From positions 372,001-436,000 of the forward strand of contig NZ_FQUM01000002.1 in NCBI RefSeq assembly GCF_900129025.1: a stretch of 64,000 nt of DNA, in the 5' to 3' direction. Source of the stretch: Mariniphaga anaerophila. Lineage in GTDB: Bacteria; Bacteroidota; Bacteroidia; Bacteroidales; Prolixibacteraceae. The translations under genes were made by a program, and so were the position numbers. The notes beneath the pieces are model-generated. The model worked only from the letters and a program-made list of their open reading frames with translations, ran no database searches and had not been told where the DNA came from. How positions within the stretch are numbered: the first letter of the stretch is position 1; each line of letters starts with the position of its first letter. Shown here in pieces: positions 9,743 through 20,097 of the stretch.

Positions 9743-10156
9743 TATTCATTTCGATTTGCGTCTGCAATTTTAGCAATAACAATCGAAAATCTAAAACTCA
9801 GTTTTCAGTATTTTTACTTCTGTTTAAAGCAAATATCTTGATTTTGCCATTTCTGGAGAGTTGTATTATACAGCGTTTTTACATCGGCTTTTTTTGACTT
9901 TTTGTCTGTCTATTGAGTTTAAGGTTTTCCTTTGTTGCTTTCCCTTATATTAATCACTGTGTGGAAGAAATGTACTAATGAGCAGCCCCTTTTGTAAGTA
10001 CTCCGGCATCGAATTTTTGTCAAACGGAAATGTTGATATTTAGTGTTTTATTGGTTGTTTGTTGTTTGCCTTTTTTGTGTCTGTTTTCTTATTGTGAAAT
10101 CGACAATTTTTTGAAAGATATGTTGTAAAGTATATTTCATACATGAACGATTCTTT
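9743..10156. other. 414-bp divergent regulatory region between two glycan-locus regulators
   Basis: An AT-rich region with no supportable open frame. It must hold the outward promoters of the ECF sigma gene (minus) and the hybrid two-component gene (plus). A weak plus-strand candidate is TTTG at 10110-10113 and TATATTTC at 10131-10138, but the 17-base spacing is short for Bacteroidota. No clear inverted repeat or regulator site stands out. Confidence 0.4.
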
Positions 10157-13100
10157 ATGTTTGTATGTATGAAAACTTGCATTATCTCGTTACTAATTAT
10201 CCTTTTAGCTGCAATAAACGGAGTCGGTCGCGATTTTCGTTATCTGCAATCGGAAAACGGTTTGCCAGACGGCGAGATAAATTCCATTGTTCAGGATAGT
10301 GACGGTTACATGTGGTTTGCAACATGGACAGGCCTTGTTAGATACGATGGTTTTCGCTTTGATATTTTCAGGCCCGAACTGGGAGATACAACCAGCTTGC
10401 CGGAAAAAAAGATAAAGATACTTTTAGTCGATTCTCACGATAACCTCTGGATTGTTGGTTCTAAAAGTTTAAGCAGACTAAATAAGCACGACAACACATT
10501 TACTACATATCAGTTTGAGGATATTTCCAATGGGAGTGTAAATATTTTTCATATTTCTGAAGTCAATAATCAACTTTTAGTGCATACAGTCGACGGTCTT
10601 TTTTATTTCCCGTTAAACGATGTTGGCAGCCACAATATTACACTAAAAAGGTTTCCTGTAATTTACCTGGGAGAACAGGTAAATGCCTATTTCGATTATT
10701 CGGCTTCGGTTGGTGATAAATTAATGTTGGCAAGTAATGGTACGGTGGCTAATCAATTGTATTTGGGTACGGTGAAAGAGGTAGATGGACTTTGGCTGTT
10801 GGCTGCCGATACGCTGTTTGAGGTTAACCACCTGATAAATGCGATTGAATATGTACCGGTTGAAAATACATTTTATATTGCTACCACTGGTGGAATTATG
10901 CCTTTTTCGGTAAGTCAGGGGCGTTTTGTGAAAAATACTTTTTTTCGGGGACAAAATATTCAGCAGGTGTTTTATGCGGGTAATCATCATATCTACGCAA
11001 CTTTAACTCAGCCCAAGCTTTTGTATATCGATTTGCATACAGGAATAACAGGTGTGTACGAATCTAATCCGCACAAGGCAGGAAGCCTGCTTGATAATGA
11101 GATACATTCACTTTTCGAAGATTTTTCGGGTAACCTCTGGATTGGGCACCAGGGGCGAGGCATTAGCATTATGGATTTGTACCGGAAAAAGTTTTATTCG
11201 TTTATGCGCGATCCTTTTCAGGAAACCACATTGAGTTCGAATGCCGTGATGTGTTTTTGCGGAACAGAAAACGAAATAATAATCGGTTGCCGGAGCAACG
11301 GGTTGAATATTGTGGAGAAAAGAAGAACGATAGATAATGATATTTTTTACGAAACTCTGTCAATAAAACCGGAGAACGCTCCTGCCACTGTCAGCGATGG
11401 CGTGTGGGACATCGAAAAACAGTCAGACTCTCTGTTTTGGGTGGCTACTGATTTGGGGCTTTATCGTCTTTTAAAAGGGAAATCGGGCTGGAAGATGGAA
11501 CCTTTTTCCGGAAATCCGGAAATTACTTTTCCTGTAAGAAAAATTTTTGTCGATTCAAACAATAATTTGTGGTGTGGTAGCCATGGCTCCGGATTGATTT
11601 TTATTCCGAATCCCGAACGAAATGAAAAAGGTATTCACTTCCAATACCAGGCAGACCCTGCAAATCCTCAGTCCTTATCTGATAATGTAATACTGGATAT
11701 TTTTCTCGATAGTAAAAAACGGTTTTGGGTTGGCACCAATAACGGATTTAACCGGTTAACAGACAATTACGAAAACCTGGATCTGTCAGGGAAAAGTGTG
11801 CCTGACTTACATTTTTTGCAATATGTGGCAACGCAACGTAGTTCTGATTATCTGAATAATAATGAGATTAACTGCTTCTACGAAAATTATGACGGCAATT
11901 TATGGATTGCCACCCAGGGAGGTGGAATAAACATTTTTAATCCTGTTACCGAAAAATTTAGTCACATAACCACTGAAGATGGTTTGCCGTCAGACGATGT
12001 AATTTCTATGGTGCCCGATGAGGATGGTAATTTGTGGATTGCAACAAATGCCGGGTTAGCTCGTTACAACCGTTTTGAAGCAGACTCCGGCTTTACATTG
12101 TTTAATTCTGCCGACGGTATTCAGAGCGATATTTTTATGATAAACTCGTGCTACAAAGCAACTGACGGACAAGTGTTTTTTGGCGGAGACCGTGGATTTA
12201 CCTGTTTTTATCCGCGCGAAATTCAGGTCAACGAAATCGAACCAAAAGTTTCTTTAACTCAGTTCAGGATTCGGAACAAAGTGGTTGAAATAGGAGATAC
12301 GTTGTACCGGGGAGAGGTTTTGAGTTCTGTGTTGAATGATGTGGAGAAAATTACGCTTCCGTTCAAAAGCAATAATTTTAGTATTGGCGTTTCTTCCATT
12401 CATTTTCAGTATCCCGAAGATAATCGTATCATTTACATATTGGAAGGAATGTTTGAAACATGGTATACGGTGCCGGCTTCCAACCAGTTTGTATATTTTT
12501 CAAATATCCCGCCGGGAACCTACACGTTCAGAACAAAGGCGGTAAGTGCCGATCGCGTTCTGTCTGCCGCCGAAAGAACTATGCTCATTGAGGTTAGACC
12601 ACCGTGGTATCAAACCTGGGTGGCGGTGATTTTTTATGCAATAATCGGACTATTAATGGCGTACGGTCTTGTTTATGTTTTGGTGAACCGGCAAAAGTTG
12701 ATCTATCAGAAAAAAATTGACAGAATTACCATTGACAGTAACGAAAACAAGATGCTTTTCCTGACCAATATTGCTCATGAACTTCGTACGCCGCTGAGCC
12801 TCATCGCTGCTCCTATTGACGATATGGTGAAACACATGAATGTAGATTATAAATGGAAAAATCATTTGCAGTTAATTTCCCGGAATTCAAATTATTTGTT
12901 GCGGTTAATAAATCAAATTATCGATTTCAGAAAATTGCACGCGGGAAAGCTCTCTTTTAATCCGCAAAAGATTGATATAGTGAGGGTAGTGAAGGATGTC
13001 GTGATGAATTTTAAAGGGTTTGAATCAAGTCGGAACATAAACCTCCAGGTAAAAGTTCCGTCTGAGTCCATTTTAATTTATGCCGATATTCAAAAAATAG

Positions 13101-14314
13101 AAGAGATTTTGTACAACCTCATTTCCAATGCGTTTAAACATACATTCGACCACCATTCCATAATAGTATCCCTTAATATTCTGCCTGCTGATGAAGACGG
13201 GGAGCGAAAGTTGCAGATTACAGTTTTTAACGAAGGAAAAGAAATTGGCGAAGCGGACCAAACAAAGATTTTCGACCGGTTTTACAAAGTTGACGACACC
13301 TCGGAAGGAGCGGGAATTGGATTGTCTTTTTCGAAATCGTTGGTGGAGATGCACAAGGGTACAATCGATGTTGAATCGATGCCCGGAAAAGGTGTCGCTT
13401 TTCATGTGATACTGCCTATCCCGGATGTTGAAGTAAATCAGTTGGAGGAATCCGTATCCGTGGCAACTTCTCTGGCAGAAAAGAATTCTGTAACTGAAAT
13501 TGATGACGATGTCTTACTCTCGGGCAATGGAAAAGCAACGGTTTTAATTGTTGAAGATAACGCCGAATTAGGCGAATTTCTCAAGGGAATTTTTTCGCGG
13601 AAGTATAACTGCTTATTTGCTGCCAACGGATGGGAAGCCTGGCAAATAGTTCAGCGAAATTGTCCTAATATCATTATTTCGGACGTGATTATGCCCCGGA
13701 TGGACGGACTGGAGTTGTGCAAAAAAGTGAAAGAAAGTAAGGAGACTTGTCATGTCCCGGTTCTTATGCTTACTGCCAAAGATTCTCCCGAGCAAATTGA
13801 AGAAGGATACAGCGTTGGTGTGGATGCATATGTAACCAAGCCATTTAAACTGAGTTTGCTATTGTCTCAGACAGAACGTCTCATAAAAAACCGGGCATTA
13901 ATCAGGGAAAAATACCGTACACAAAATTTTATGGTTGAAGTGGAGAGTAACAAAAAACCGCGCGACGAAGAATTTGTGCAGACGGTCAGAAAAATTCTCG
14001 AATCAAATATTTCTGACCCTGAATTTAATGTCAATAAACTGTCAAAAGAGCTTTGCATTAGTACAACTCAACTTTACCGCCGGATGAAAGAATTGACCAA
14101 TCATTCTCCGGTAGAATTTATCCGCATTGTGAAACTTCAGAAGGCATATAGCCTGTTGGGCGCTGGAAATAACACCGTTAAGGAGGTGTGTTACCGAACG
14201 GGGTTTAACAACATGTCTTATTTTATTAAGTGTTTTAGGGAGCAGTTTGGGGTAACGCCGGCTAATTTTCGGGATAACGGATTTCTTGAAAAGGATGCAG
14301 AAAAAAGTGAGTAG
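10157..14314 (+). CDS. Hybrid two-component system (HTCS) regulator: sensor kinase, receiver and AraC DNA-binding domain in one protein
   Basis: Inner-membrane one-protein regulator that senses a glycan fragment in the periplasm and activates the genes downstream. It has 1,385 residues; ATG 10169 is an equally good start. A signal peptide is followed by two seven-bladed propellers of Reg_prop repeats (SENGLPDGEINSIVQDSDG, NLWIGHQGRGISIMD, NLWIATNAGLARYN and others, about 30-730), a Y_Y_Y domain (about 735-810) and a transmembrane helix at about 818-842. Next come a HisKA domain with H874 (NIAHELRTP), an HATPase domain (NLISNAFKHT, GAGIGLSFSKS), a receiver with phospho-acceptor D1176 (ISDVIMPRMDG) and a C-terminal AraC helix-turn-helix pair. 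All catalytic residues are present. It lies 136 bp upstream of the fasciclin/SusCD genes, so it is their likely regulator. Confidence 0.96.
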   Translation: MFVCMKTCIISLLIILLAAINGVGRDFRYLQSENGLPDGEINSIVQDSDGYMWFATWTGLVRYDGFRFDIFRPELGDTTSLPEKKIKILLVDSHDNLWIVGSKSLSRLNKHDNTFTTYQFEDISNGSVNIFHISEVNNQLLVHTVDGLFYFPLNDVGSHNITLKRFPVIYLGEQVNAYFDYSASVGDKLMLASNGTVANQLYLGTVKEVDGLWLLAADTLFEVNHLINAIEYVPVENTFYIATTGGIMPFSVSQGRFVKNTFFRGQNIQQVFYAGNHHIYATLTQPKLLYIDLHTGITGVYESNPHKAGSLLDNEIHSLFEDFSGNLWIGHQGRGISIMDLYRKKFYSFMRDPFQETTLSSNAVMCFCGTENEIIIGCRSNGLNIVEKRRTIDNDIFYETLSIKPENAPATVSDGVWDIEKQSDSLFWVATDLGLYRLLKGKSGWKMEPFSGNPEITFPVRKIFVDSNNNLWCGSHGSGLIFIPNPERNEKGIHFQYQADPANPQSLSDNVILDIFLDSKKRFWVGTNNGFNRLTDNYENLDLSGKSVPDLHFLQYVATQRSSDYLNNNEINCFYENYDGNLWIATQGGGINIFNPVTEKFSHITTEDGLPSDDVISMVPDEDGNLWIATNAGLARYNRFEADSGFTLFNSADGIQSDIFMINSCYKATDGQVFFGGDRGFTCFYPREIQVNEIEPKVSLTQFRIRNKVVEIGDTLYRGEVLSSVLNDVEKITLPFKSNNFSIGVSSIHFQYPEDNRIIYILEGMFETWYTVPASNQFVYFSNIPPGTYTFRTKAVSADRVLSAAERTMLIEVRPPWYQTWVAVIFYAIIGLLMAYGLVYVLVNRQKLIYQKKIDRITIDSNENKMLFLTNIAHELRTPLSLIAAPIDDMVKHMNVDYKWKNHLQLISRNSNYLLRLINQIIDFRKLHAGKLSFNPQKIDIVRVVKDVVMNFKGFESSRNINLQVKVPSESILIYADIQKIEEILYNLISNAFKHTFDHHSIIVSLNILPADEDGERKLQITVFNEGKEIGEADQTKIFDRFYKVDDTSEGAGIGLSFSKSLVEMHKGTIDVESMPGKGVAFHVILPIPDVEVNQLEESVSVATSLAEKNSVTEIDDDVLLSGNGKATVLIVEDNAELGEFLKGIFSRKYNCLFAANGWEAWQIVQRNCPNIIISDVIMPRMDGLELCKKVKESKETCHVPVLMLTAKDSPEQIEEGYSVGVDAYVTKPFKLSLLLSQTERLIKNRALIREKYRTQNFMVEVESNKKPRDEEFVQTVRKILESNISDPEFNVNKLSKELCISTTQLYRRMKELTNHSPVEFIRIVKLQKAYSLLGAGNNTVKEVCYRTGFNNMSYFIKCFREQFGVTPANFRDNGFLEKDAEKSE

Positions 14315-14421
14315 CATAATTTTGAAAACAATTTTGTAGAAAATACAATAATAAGGGACTCAATGTATGATTTGTGTTAATCATGATTGATTTTGTAACC
14401 TGTTGTAAGTTCTAATTTTCA

Positions 14422-14429
14422 TAGTTTTG
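14422..14429 (+). promoter_or_regulatory. Candidate -7 element (TAGTTTTG) ahead of the fasciclin/SusCD locus
   Basis: A perfect match to the Bacteroidota -7 consensus TAnnTTTG. If used, transcription would start near 14436 and favour the ATG at 14451. The -33 partner is weak (TTTG at 14392-14395, spacing 26), so this is tentative. HTCS-regulated promoters often lack a good -33 box. Confidence 0.3.
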
Positions 14430-14450
14430 ATGTACAAATTTATGCAATCT

Positions 14451-16787
14451 ATGGCTAAAAACTTATCAAAAATGATTAGGTCAAAAATACCTATTCTACT
14501 CACTATAGGTATGGCACTTTTCGTGCTAAGTTGCCGCGATTATCTGGATAATAAATACGAAAGACCCGACTGGCTGGCCGGGAAAGTTTATTCGCAGATT
14601 CTGGAACACCCCGAATTGAGCACTTTCGCACAGTGTCTCGAACTGACCGGATACGATACCATTATTAATGTGTCAGGAAGTTATACGGTTTTCGCTCCTT
14701 CTAACGAAGCATTTGATAGTTGGTTTTCCAAAAATCCTGATTTTAGCCGCATCGATGATGTTCCTGCTGACGAACTTCAGGAACTGGTGAAATATCATAT
14801 TGTTCAAAATGCCTGGTCGAAGCAGCAATTGCGGTCGCTCGATGTATTTGGCTGGATTGATACGCTCGATTTGAACAACAACAAACCGCGCGGATTTAAG
14901 CGGGAAACTCTTTTGAAAGATGATGACCGAAAATATGGATGGACACAAATAGGAGTGAGAAACAAGGCCCGGCCAATAATTATTGATACACTAAAAGCAC
15001 CCATGGCCAGAAGGGTTATTACCGATTCGAGAAAATATGCTCCCGTGTTTTTCAGCGAATACCTTAATATTTACGATTTAAAGCGAGACGATTACCAGTT
15101 TTATTTTGACCGATCGTTTGACGGTGCTTCTGAGCTTTATTACGGAAATGCGAAAATTTCAAGCGCTGAAATATTTTCTGAAAATGGCTTTGTGTACATT
15201 GTAGACCAGGTGGTTGATCCGCTGAGAAATGCATATCAGATACTTGAGGAAGGGGATGGCAGCGAGAGTTACGCACAGTTTATGGACTTAGTTAATCACT
15301 TCCCGGCATTTTCGTACAACCAGGATGAAACCGATAAACAACCGGGAGCAAAAGAAGGGCTGGCTGTGGATTCTCTTTTTAACCTTACTTTCCCGGAACT
15401 TGCATTCAATCTTACCAGCGAGCGGACAAAAGCTCCGGCCGGAGTGGTTGGCCTCCCCGAAAATGTTACCTACCGTTATCATCATGGAATGGTTGCCCCA
15501 ACCGATGATGCTTTTGACGAATTAATCGAAACTTACATTAAAATACCCAACGGCTGGGGAACGCTTGACGGTGCTCCCGATAACATCAAACGAATTATTG
15601 CCAACACGCATTTGTCAATTAATCCGGTTTATCCGTCTGATTTTTCCGCGGGATTTTACAACGGGGAGCTCGACCTGGTGAAGCTGGAGTCTTCCAATAT
15701 TGTTCATAAAGAGTTTAGCAGCAACAGTACTTTTATAGGCCTCAGCAAAGCCATTGTTCCGAGGGCGTTTAGCAGCGTTACCGGGCCGGTTTATTTGCAG
15801 CAGGGTTTTCGAAATGTGATGGCTGCCATTGAACGTGCAGGTTTGTTGCCGGCGCTTAAAAGGCAGAATCGGGATTACATGTTTTTTGTAGAATCAGATG
15901 CAAATACGCGGGTCGATTCATCGTTGGTTTATAATGAATTAAACGAGGTTTTTTCAGTATTTCTAATTAGCCCGGGAACCACGCCGCAGCGTTTTACTCT
16001 ATCGCAGAACGATCTCCGGATATTACTGATGAGTCACGTTGCAACGAAGCAACCCCGGGGGCTGGCGCGAAAAGAGTTTTTGCCGAATCTTGCAGGTAGT
16101 TATATTGTTGTCAACAACGAAACCGGAGAAGTATCGGGCACAGCGCCCACAACGCGCGGTTACAAAGGAACTTCAACTGTTGTGGAATTTCCCCGGATAT
16201 TGAGCAGTACTGCCGATAACGGCATCACCTACGAAGTAAATAACTGGTTTAGTTTTTCGGTTACAAGTATTTATAATCGTATTCAGGGAAACTATCCGAA
16301 GTTTCATGCATTGTTGCAGCAGGCCGGGCTGGCGCTCGACAAACAATTCCGATATAGTTTTCTGTCTGATAATGAGTTTTACTCAATTTTTGTTCCGAGT
16401 GCCCAGGCTCTTGATGAACTTGACGTTTCTTCGCTAACCCAGGACGAGTTGCAGAAGTTGCTGATGCTTCATTTTGTACAGGGCGAACTCATTTTTACTG
16501 ATGGCAGCTCATCTCCCGGATATTTCGAAACAACACGCGTCGATGAGAAATCAACATCGTTTTCCACCGTTTACACGCAGCTTTATGTAGAGCCGGGCAT
16601 CGATTACATTCGCTTTAAAGATAAAACAGGGGCAACATACACGCAGGTGGAAGAGTCGGAAAAAACGAATTTGCTGACAGGTGTAAATCTTGGCGAAAGC
16701 AACGATGTTTTTAGCAACATATTTAACAACGCAGTAATTCACGAAATAGACCGGGTGTTAACGTTCGGCGATGTGGATACCCAATAA
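14451..16787 (+). CDS. Multi-domain fasciclin (FAS1) lipoprotein, first gene of HTCS-linked locus
   Basis: Predicted outer-membrane lipoprotein of 778 residues with about four tandem FAS1 domains, a fold used for adhesion and ligand contact. Start taken at ATG 14451 (ATGs at 14430 and 14442 are also in frame). The signal peptide ends in the lipobox VLSC, which is Cys28 from this start. FAS1 signatures seen are SYTVFAPSNEAFDSWF with VKYHIVQ in the first domain, a second domain after NAYQILEEGDG, a third around RNVMAAIERAGLLPAL, and a fourth with FHALLQQAGLALD, SIFVPSAQALDEL, LMLHFVQGE and the closing AVIHEIDRVL. It carries no catalytic motif. It lies between the HTCS gene and susC, so it is probably a surface binding protein for the same substrate. 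Substrate and role are unknown. Confidence 0.85.
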   Translation: MAKNLSKMIRSKIPILLTIGMALFVLSCRDYLDNKYERPDWLAGKVYSQILEHPELSTFAQCLELTGYDTIINVSGSYTVFAPSNEAFDSWFSKNPDFSRIDDVPADELQELVKYHIVQNAWSKQQLRSLDVFGWIDTLDLNNNKPRGFKRETLLKDDDRKYGWTQIGVRNKARPIIIDTLKAPMARRVITDSRKYAPVFFSEYLNIYDLKRDDYQFYFDRSFDGASELYYGNAKISSAEIFSENGFVYIVDQVVDPLRNAYQILEEGDGSESYAQFMDLVNHFPAFSYNQDETDKQPGAKEGLAVDSLFNLTFPELAFNLTSERTKAPAGVVGLPENVTYRYHHGMVAPTDDAFDELIETYIKIPNGWGTLDGAPDNIKRIIANTHLSINPVYPSDFSAGFYNGELDLVKLESSNIVHKEFSSNSTFIGLSKAIVPRAFSSVTGPVYLQQGFRNVMAAIERAGLLPALKRQNRDYMFFVESDANTRVDSSLVYNELNEVFSVFLISPGTTPQRFTLSQNDLRILLMSHVATKQPRGLARKEFLPNLAGSYIVVNNETGEVSGTAPTTRGYKGTSTVVEFPRILSSTADNGITYEVNNWFSFSVTSIYNRIQGNYPKFHALLQQAGLALDKQFRYSFLSDNEFYSIFVPSAQALDELDVSSLTQDELQKLLMLHFVQGELIFTDGSSSPGYFETTRVDEKSTSFSTVYTQLYVEPGIDYIRFKDKTGATYTQVEESEKTNLLTGVNLGESNDVFSNIFNNAVIHEIDRVLTFGDVDTQ

Positions 16788-16831
16788 ATCAGTCAAAGCA
16801 ATTAGAATAAAACCTAAGGTTTGTGAACGAA

Positions 16832-19800
16832 ATGAAAAGAATCAGAACTGTCCTAATTATTATAGTTGCACTTTCCGGTTGTTTTGCAACTCACGCCCAG
16901 GAGAAGATTATTCTTCGGGGTAGGGTGCTCGATAAAGGAGATAAAACAACTATTATTGGTGCCAATGTTGTGGAATACGACAGCGACGAAAGGGTAGTAA
17001 ACGGAACCATTACGAACGTGAATGGCGACTTTGTTTTACAAATGGCTAATCCTGAAAATACGGTAAAGGTTAGCGTAATCGGATACAAAGCTCAGGAGAT
17101 TGCAACAGAGCCGGGTAAAACAATTGTGGTTGAGCTTGAAACGGCAGATGTAGCTTTGGGCGAGGTTACGATTACTGCCGAGTCGCGTTCAACAGGCGGT
17201 TTAACAAATATTGAAGAGCGCGACCGTGCTTCTTCTTCTGTAAAAGTAGATTTGATGGACATGCAGGATGTTGGGGTACTTTCTGCCGCCGATGCCCTTC
17301 AGGGAAAAGTGAGCGGCCTCGATATTATTAGCGCTTCCGGAGACCCCGGCTCTGGTTCACAACTGGTAATACGCGGGTTGAGTTCCATGGGAAACAGCCA
17401 GCCTCTGATTGTTATTGATGGCATTCCACAGTTTCGTGTAACTACCGATTTCGACTTGAGCTCAGCCGACAGTGAAGATATCAGTAACCTTATTAATATT
17501 GCACTTCAGGACATCAAGTCCATCGAAGTGCTCAAAGATGCAGCTTCTACTGCTATTTACGGTTCGCGGGGCGCTGATGGTGTTTTGCTCATCGAAACCA
17601 AAAAAGGGAGAATGGGCAAGGTACAGTTCGATTATCAATACAAATATAACCTGAATGTGCAGCCGCCGGCTATTCCGATGTTGAACGGAGACGAGTATAT
17701 TATGTTGCAGTTGGAAGAGTGGCACAACAGTCAGGGAGCTTTTGATATTCCTCCGGAGATTGCTTACGACCGCGATTACTCAGATTTTTACAACTACTCT
17801 GCAAATACCGACTGGCTAAAGGAAATTACGCAAAATGGTGCAACCCACGACCATTATTTCAGCATATCCGGAGGAGGTGAAAAAACAAGGTATTTTACTT
17901 CGTTTAGTTACGTCGACGAGGAAGGCACTACAATCAGTACTCGTTCCCGGAGGTTTTCATCGCGTGTAAACCTCGACTATTTTTTGTCCAGAAAACTGCT
18001 GTTTCAGATTAAGTTTAACTACATCAATAATTTTCGCGATAATAATGTCTCTATCCAGGGAAGTTACTGGCGCGCGCGCAATGTGCGGGAAATGGCCTAC
18101 ATAAAAGCGCCGAACATGAGCGTGTGGGAGCGCAATTACGAAGGGTATTACACGGGGGAATATTTTACGCCGATTAACAGCTACCAGGGCGATGGCGTCA
18201 CCTATTTTAACCCGGTTGCAGTTGCCCTGCTTGGCATGAATGACCAGACTACTAATCGTTTGGAAAATACTTTTATGTTGCAATATCGAATTAACGATTG
18301 GCTGACTTTCCGTGAAACAATTTCTTTTCAGTACGAAGGTTCTAAGTCGAAAAACTACCTGCCATACAATGCAATTGGTGCCGACTGGCTTGCCTGGAAT
18401 GTGAACAAGGCTGAAGAGAGCAATAACCTGAGCAACTCTATCCGTACCGAAACGCAGTTGGCATTTAGTTCGCCTTTTCAGAATGAAGACCACAGCCTTT
18501 CCGGGGCTTTGACCTGGCTGACCGACCAGTCGGGCTACGAGTGGATGAACCTGCAGGGAAACAAAACTCCAAGTGTGGATATAAAAGATCCGGCAATTGA
18601 TCCACAGATTAACTGGATTGGTACCGGCTCTGGCGAAAACCGGCTGATTAGCGGTATGGGAAATATTAATTACAAATATTTGGATCGCTACCTTTTGCAA
18701 ACCATTCTTCGTGCCGATGCCCACTCGTCGTTTGGGGTAAACAACCGCTGGGGCCTTTTTAAGGGGGTTTCTTTGGGATGGCGTTTTTCCAGCGAACCGT
18801 TTTTAAATGGTGCTGATTTTTTGGGCGAGAGCATGTTCCGTTTGAGTTGGGGTGTTTCTGGCCGCCAGCCGTCTGATGTGTATGCGCGTTTCGCTTCTTA
18901 CGAATCAACCGGAACAGGTAGTTATATCCTGAATCCGGCCATCGCACCAACCAGCATTCAGTTGAATAACCTGAGGTGGGAAACCATTACTTCGTATAAT
19001 GTGGGAATGGAAGTGAGCCTTTTTAACGAGCGGCTGTACGTTGAAGGCGATGTTTATCAGAAGGTTACGCAAGATATTTTGTTCGGCGGAACCAATGAAT
19101 CCAGCTACTATCAAATCCCGACTTCTTCCGGCTATTCCGGCTTGAAGTACCTTAACGGTGGAGAGATGACAAACACCGGTTGGGAACTGATGATTGACGG
19201 TCGCCTGGTACGCACAAAGGATTTACTGGTTTCTGTCAATTTTAATGTCTCGCAGAATGTGAACAAGTTTAATAAATTACCGGAGAATTTTAATACCGAG
19301 CGCTCCACTTCAATCGGAAATGGCGAATATCCGCAGATTGTAATGGAGGGCGAACCCATCGGATCTTTCTTCGGGTTCAGATACCTGGGTGTTTGGGCAA
19401 GCGACGAAGATGCAGTAGCCCGCGACGCAGCAGGGGATATTTTGTTTGACGGCGACGGGAAACCGATTCCGCTGCAATACACCGATACTTATATTTTTAA
19501 AGGGGGTGATCCCATATACGAAGATGTAAACCATGACGGAAAAATAGATCTTAACGATGTTGTTTATATCGGCGATTCCAATCCGGATTTTATCGGAGGT
19601 TTTGGAACGAGTGTCCGTTATAAAAATTTCGATTTTTCCCTGGGTTTTCACTACCGCCTGGGTTTCGATATTATTAACGGCATTGCACTTCAAACCGAAG
19701 GAATGAACGACAGGAACAACCAGAGTAAAGCAACGCTTCGCCGCTGGCGTATCCAGGGACAGGACGAAGAAGGAATGCTGCCGCGCGCTTACATGAACCA

Positions 19801-20086
19801 TCCGGCAAATAACCTGGGCTCAGATCGGTACGTGGAGAAAGGCGATTTTTTACGCTTGAACAATGTGAAAATTGGTTACGAACTCGGCAAAAATTTGTGC
19901 AGCAAGCTTGGCGTGCGCCGCGCTACATTTGCCCTGAGCGCCCGTAAACTAATAACTTTTACCAAATATACAGGCCAGGATCCTGAAATTGGACAGGATG
20001 CCAGCGACCCGTTTTGGATTGGTGTGGATGAGGCACGGACTCCTCCTCCTCAGGTTTATACATTCAGTATTGGTGTCGGATTTTAA
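16832..20086 (+). CDS. SusC/RagA-family TonB-linked outer-membrane transporter (first pair of FAS1 locus)
   Basis: Active importer through the outer membrane with the following SusD. Start ATG 16832 gives 1,084 residues; the GTG at 16823 only adds three residues. A signal peptide ends at HAQ (about residue 23). It has a carboxypeptidase-regulatory-like domain (about 27-110), then the SusC plug with LGEVTITAESRS, ALQGKVSGLDIISASGDPGS and IRGLSSMGNSQPLIVIDGIP, KDAASTAIYGSRGADGVLLI, and a large barrel ending in VYTFSIGVGF. There is no STN domain, which agrees with regulation by the HTCS rather than by a sigma/FecR pair. It lies 44 bp after the FAS1 gene and 11 bp before susD. Confidence 0.94.
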   Translation: MKRIRTVLIIIVALSGCFATHAQEKIILRGRVLDKGDKTTIIGANVVEYDSDERVVNGTITNVNGDFVLQMANPENTVKVSVIGYKAQEIATEPGKTIVVELETADVALGEVTITAESRSTGGLTNIEERDRASSSVKVDLMDMQDVGVLSAADALQGKVSGLDIISASGDPGSGSQLVIRGLSSMGNSQPLIVIDGIPQFRVTTDFDLSSADSEDISNLINIALQDIKSIEVLKDAASTAIYGSRGADGVLLIETKKGRMGKVQFDYQYKYNLNVQPPAIPMLNGDEYIMLQLEEWHNSQGAFDIPPEIAYDRDYSDFYNYSANTDWLKEITQNGATHDHYFSISGGGEKTRYFTSFSYVDEEGTTISTRSRRFSSRVNLDYFLSRKLLFQIKFNYINNFRDNNVSIQGSYWRARNVREMAYIKAPNMSVWERNYEGYYTGEYFTPINSYQGDGVTYFNPVAVALLGMNDQTTNRLENTFMLQYRINDWLTFRETISFQYEGSKSKNYLPYNAIGADWLAWNVNKAEESNNLSNSIRTETQLAFSSPFQNEDHSLSGALTWLTDQSGYEWMNLQGNKTPSVDIKDPAIDPQINWIGTGSGENRLISGMGNINYKYLDRYLLQTILRADAHSSFGVNNRWGLFKGVSLGWRFSSEPFLNGADFLGESMFRLSWGVSGRQPSDVYARFASYESTGTGSYILNPAIAPTSIQLNNLRWETITSYNVGMEVSLFNERLYVEGDVYQKVTQDILFGGTNESSYYQIPTSSGYSGLKYLNGGEMTNTGWELMIDGRLVRTKDLLVSVNFNVSQNVNKFNKLPENFNTERSTSIGNGEYPQIVMEGEPIGSFFGFRYLGVWASDEDAVARDAAGDILFDGDGKPIPLQYTDTYIFKGGDPIYEDVNHDGKIDLNDVVYIGDSNPDFIGGFGTSVRYKNFDFSLGFHYRLGFDIINGIALQTEGMNDRNNQSKATLRRWRIQGQDEEGMLPRAYMNHPANNLGSDRYVEKGDFLRLNNVKIGYELGKNLCSKLGVRRATFALSARKLITFTKYTGQDPEIGQDASDPFWIGVDEARTPPPQVYTFSIGVGF

Positions 20087-20097
20087 AATTGAATGGT

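Noticed and set aside
17957-18724. 255-codon minus-strand frame
   Set aside because: It lies wholly inside the SusC gene on the other strand and has no family motif; an antisense shadow.
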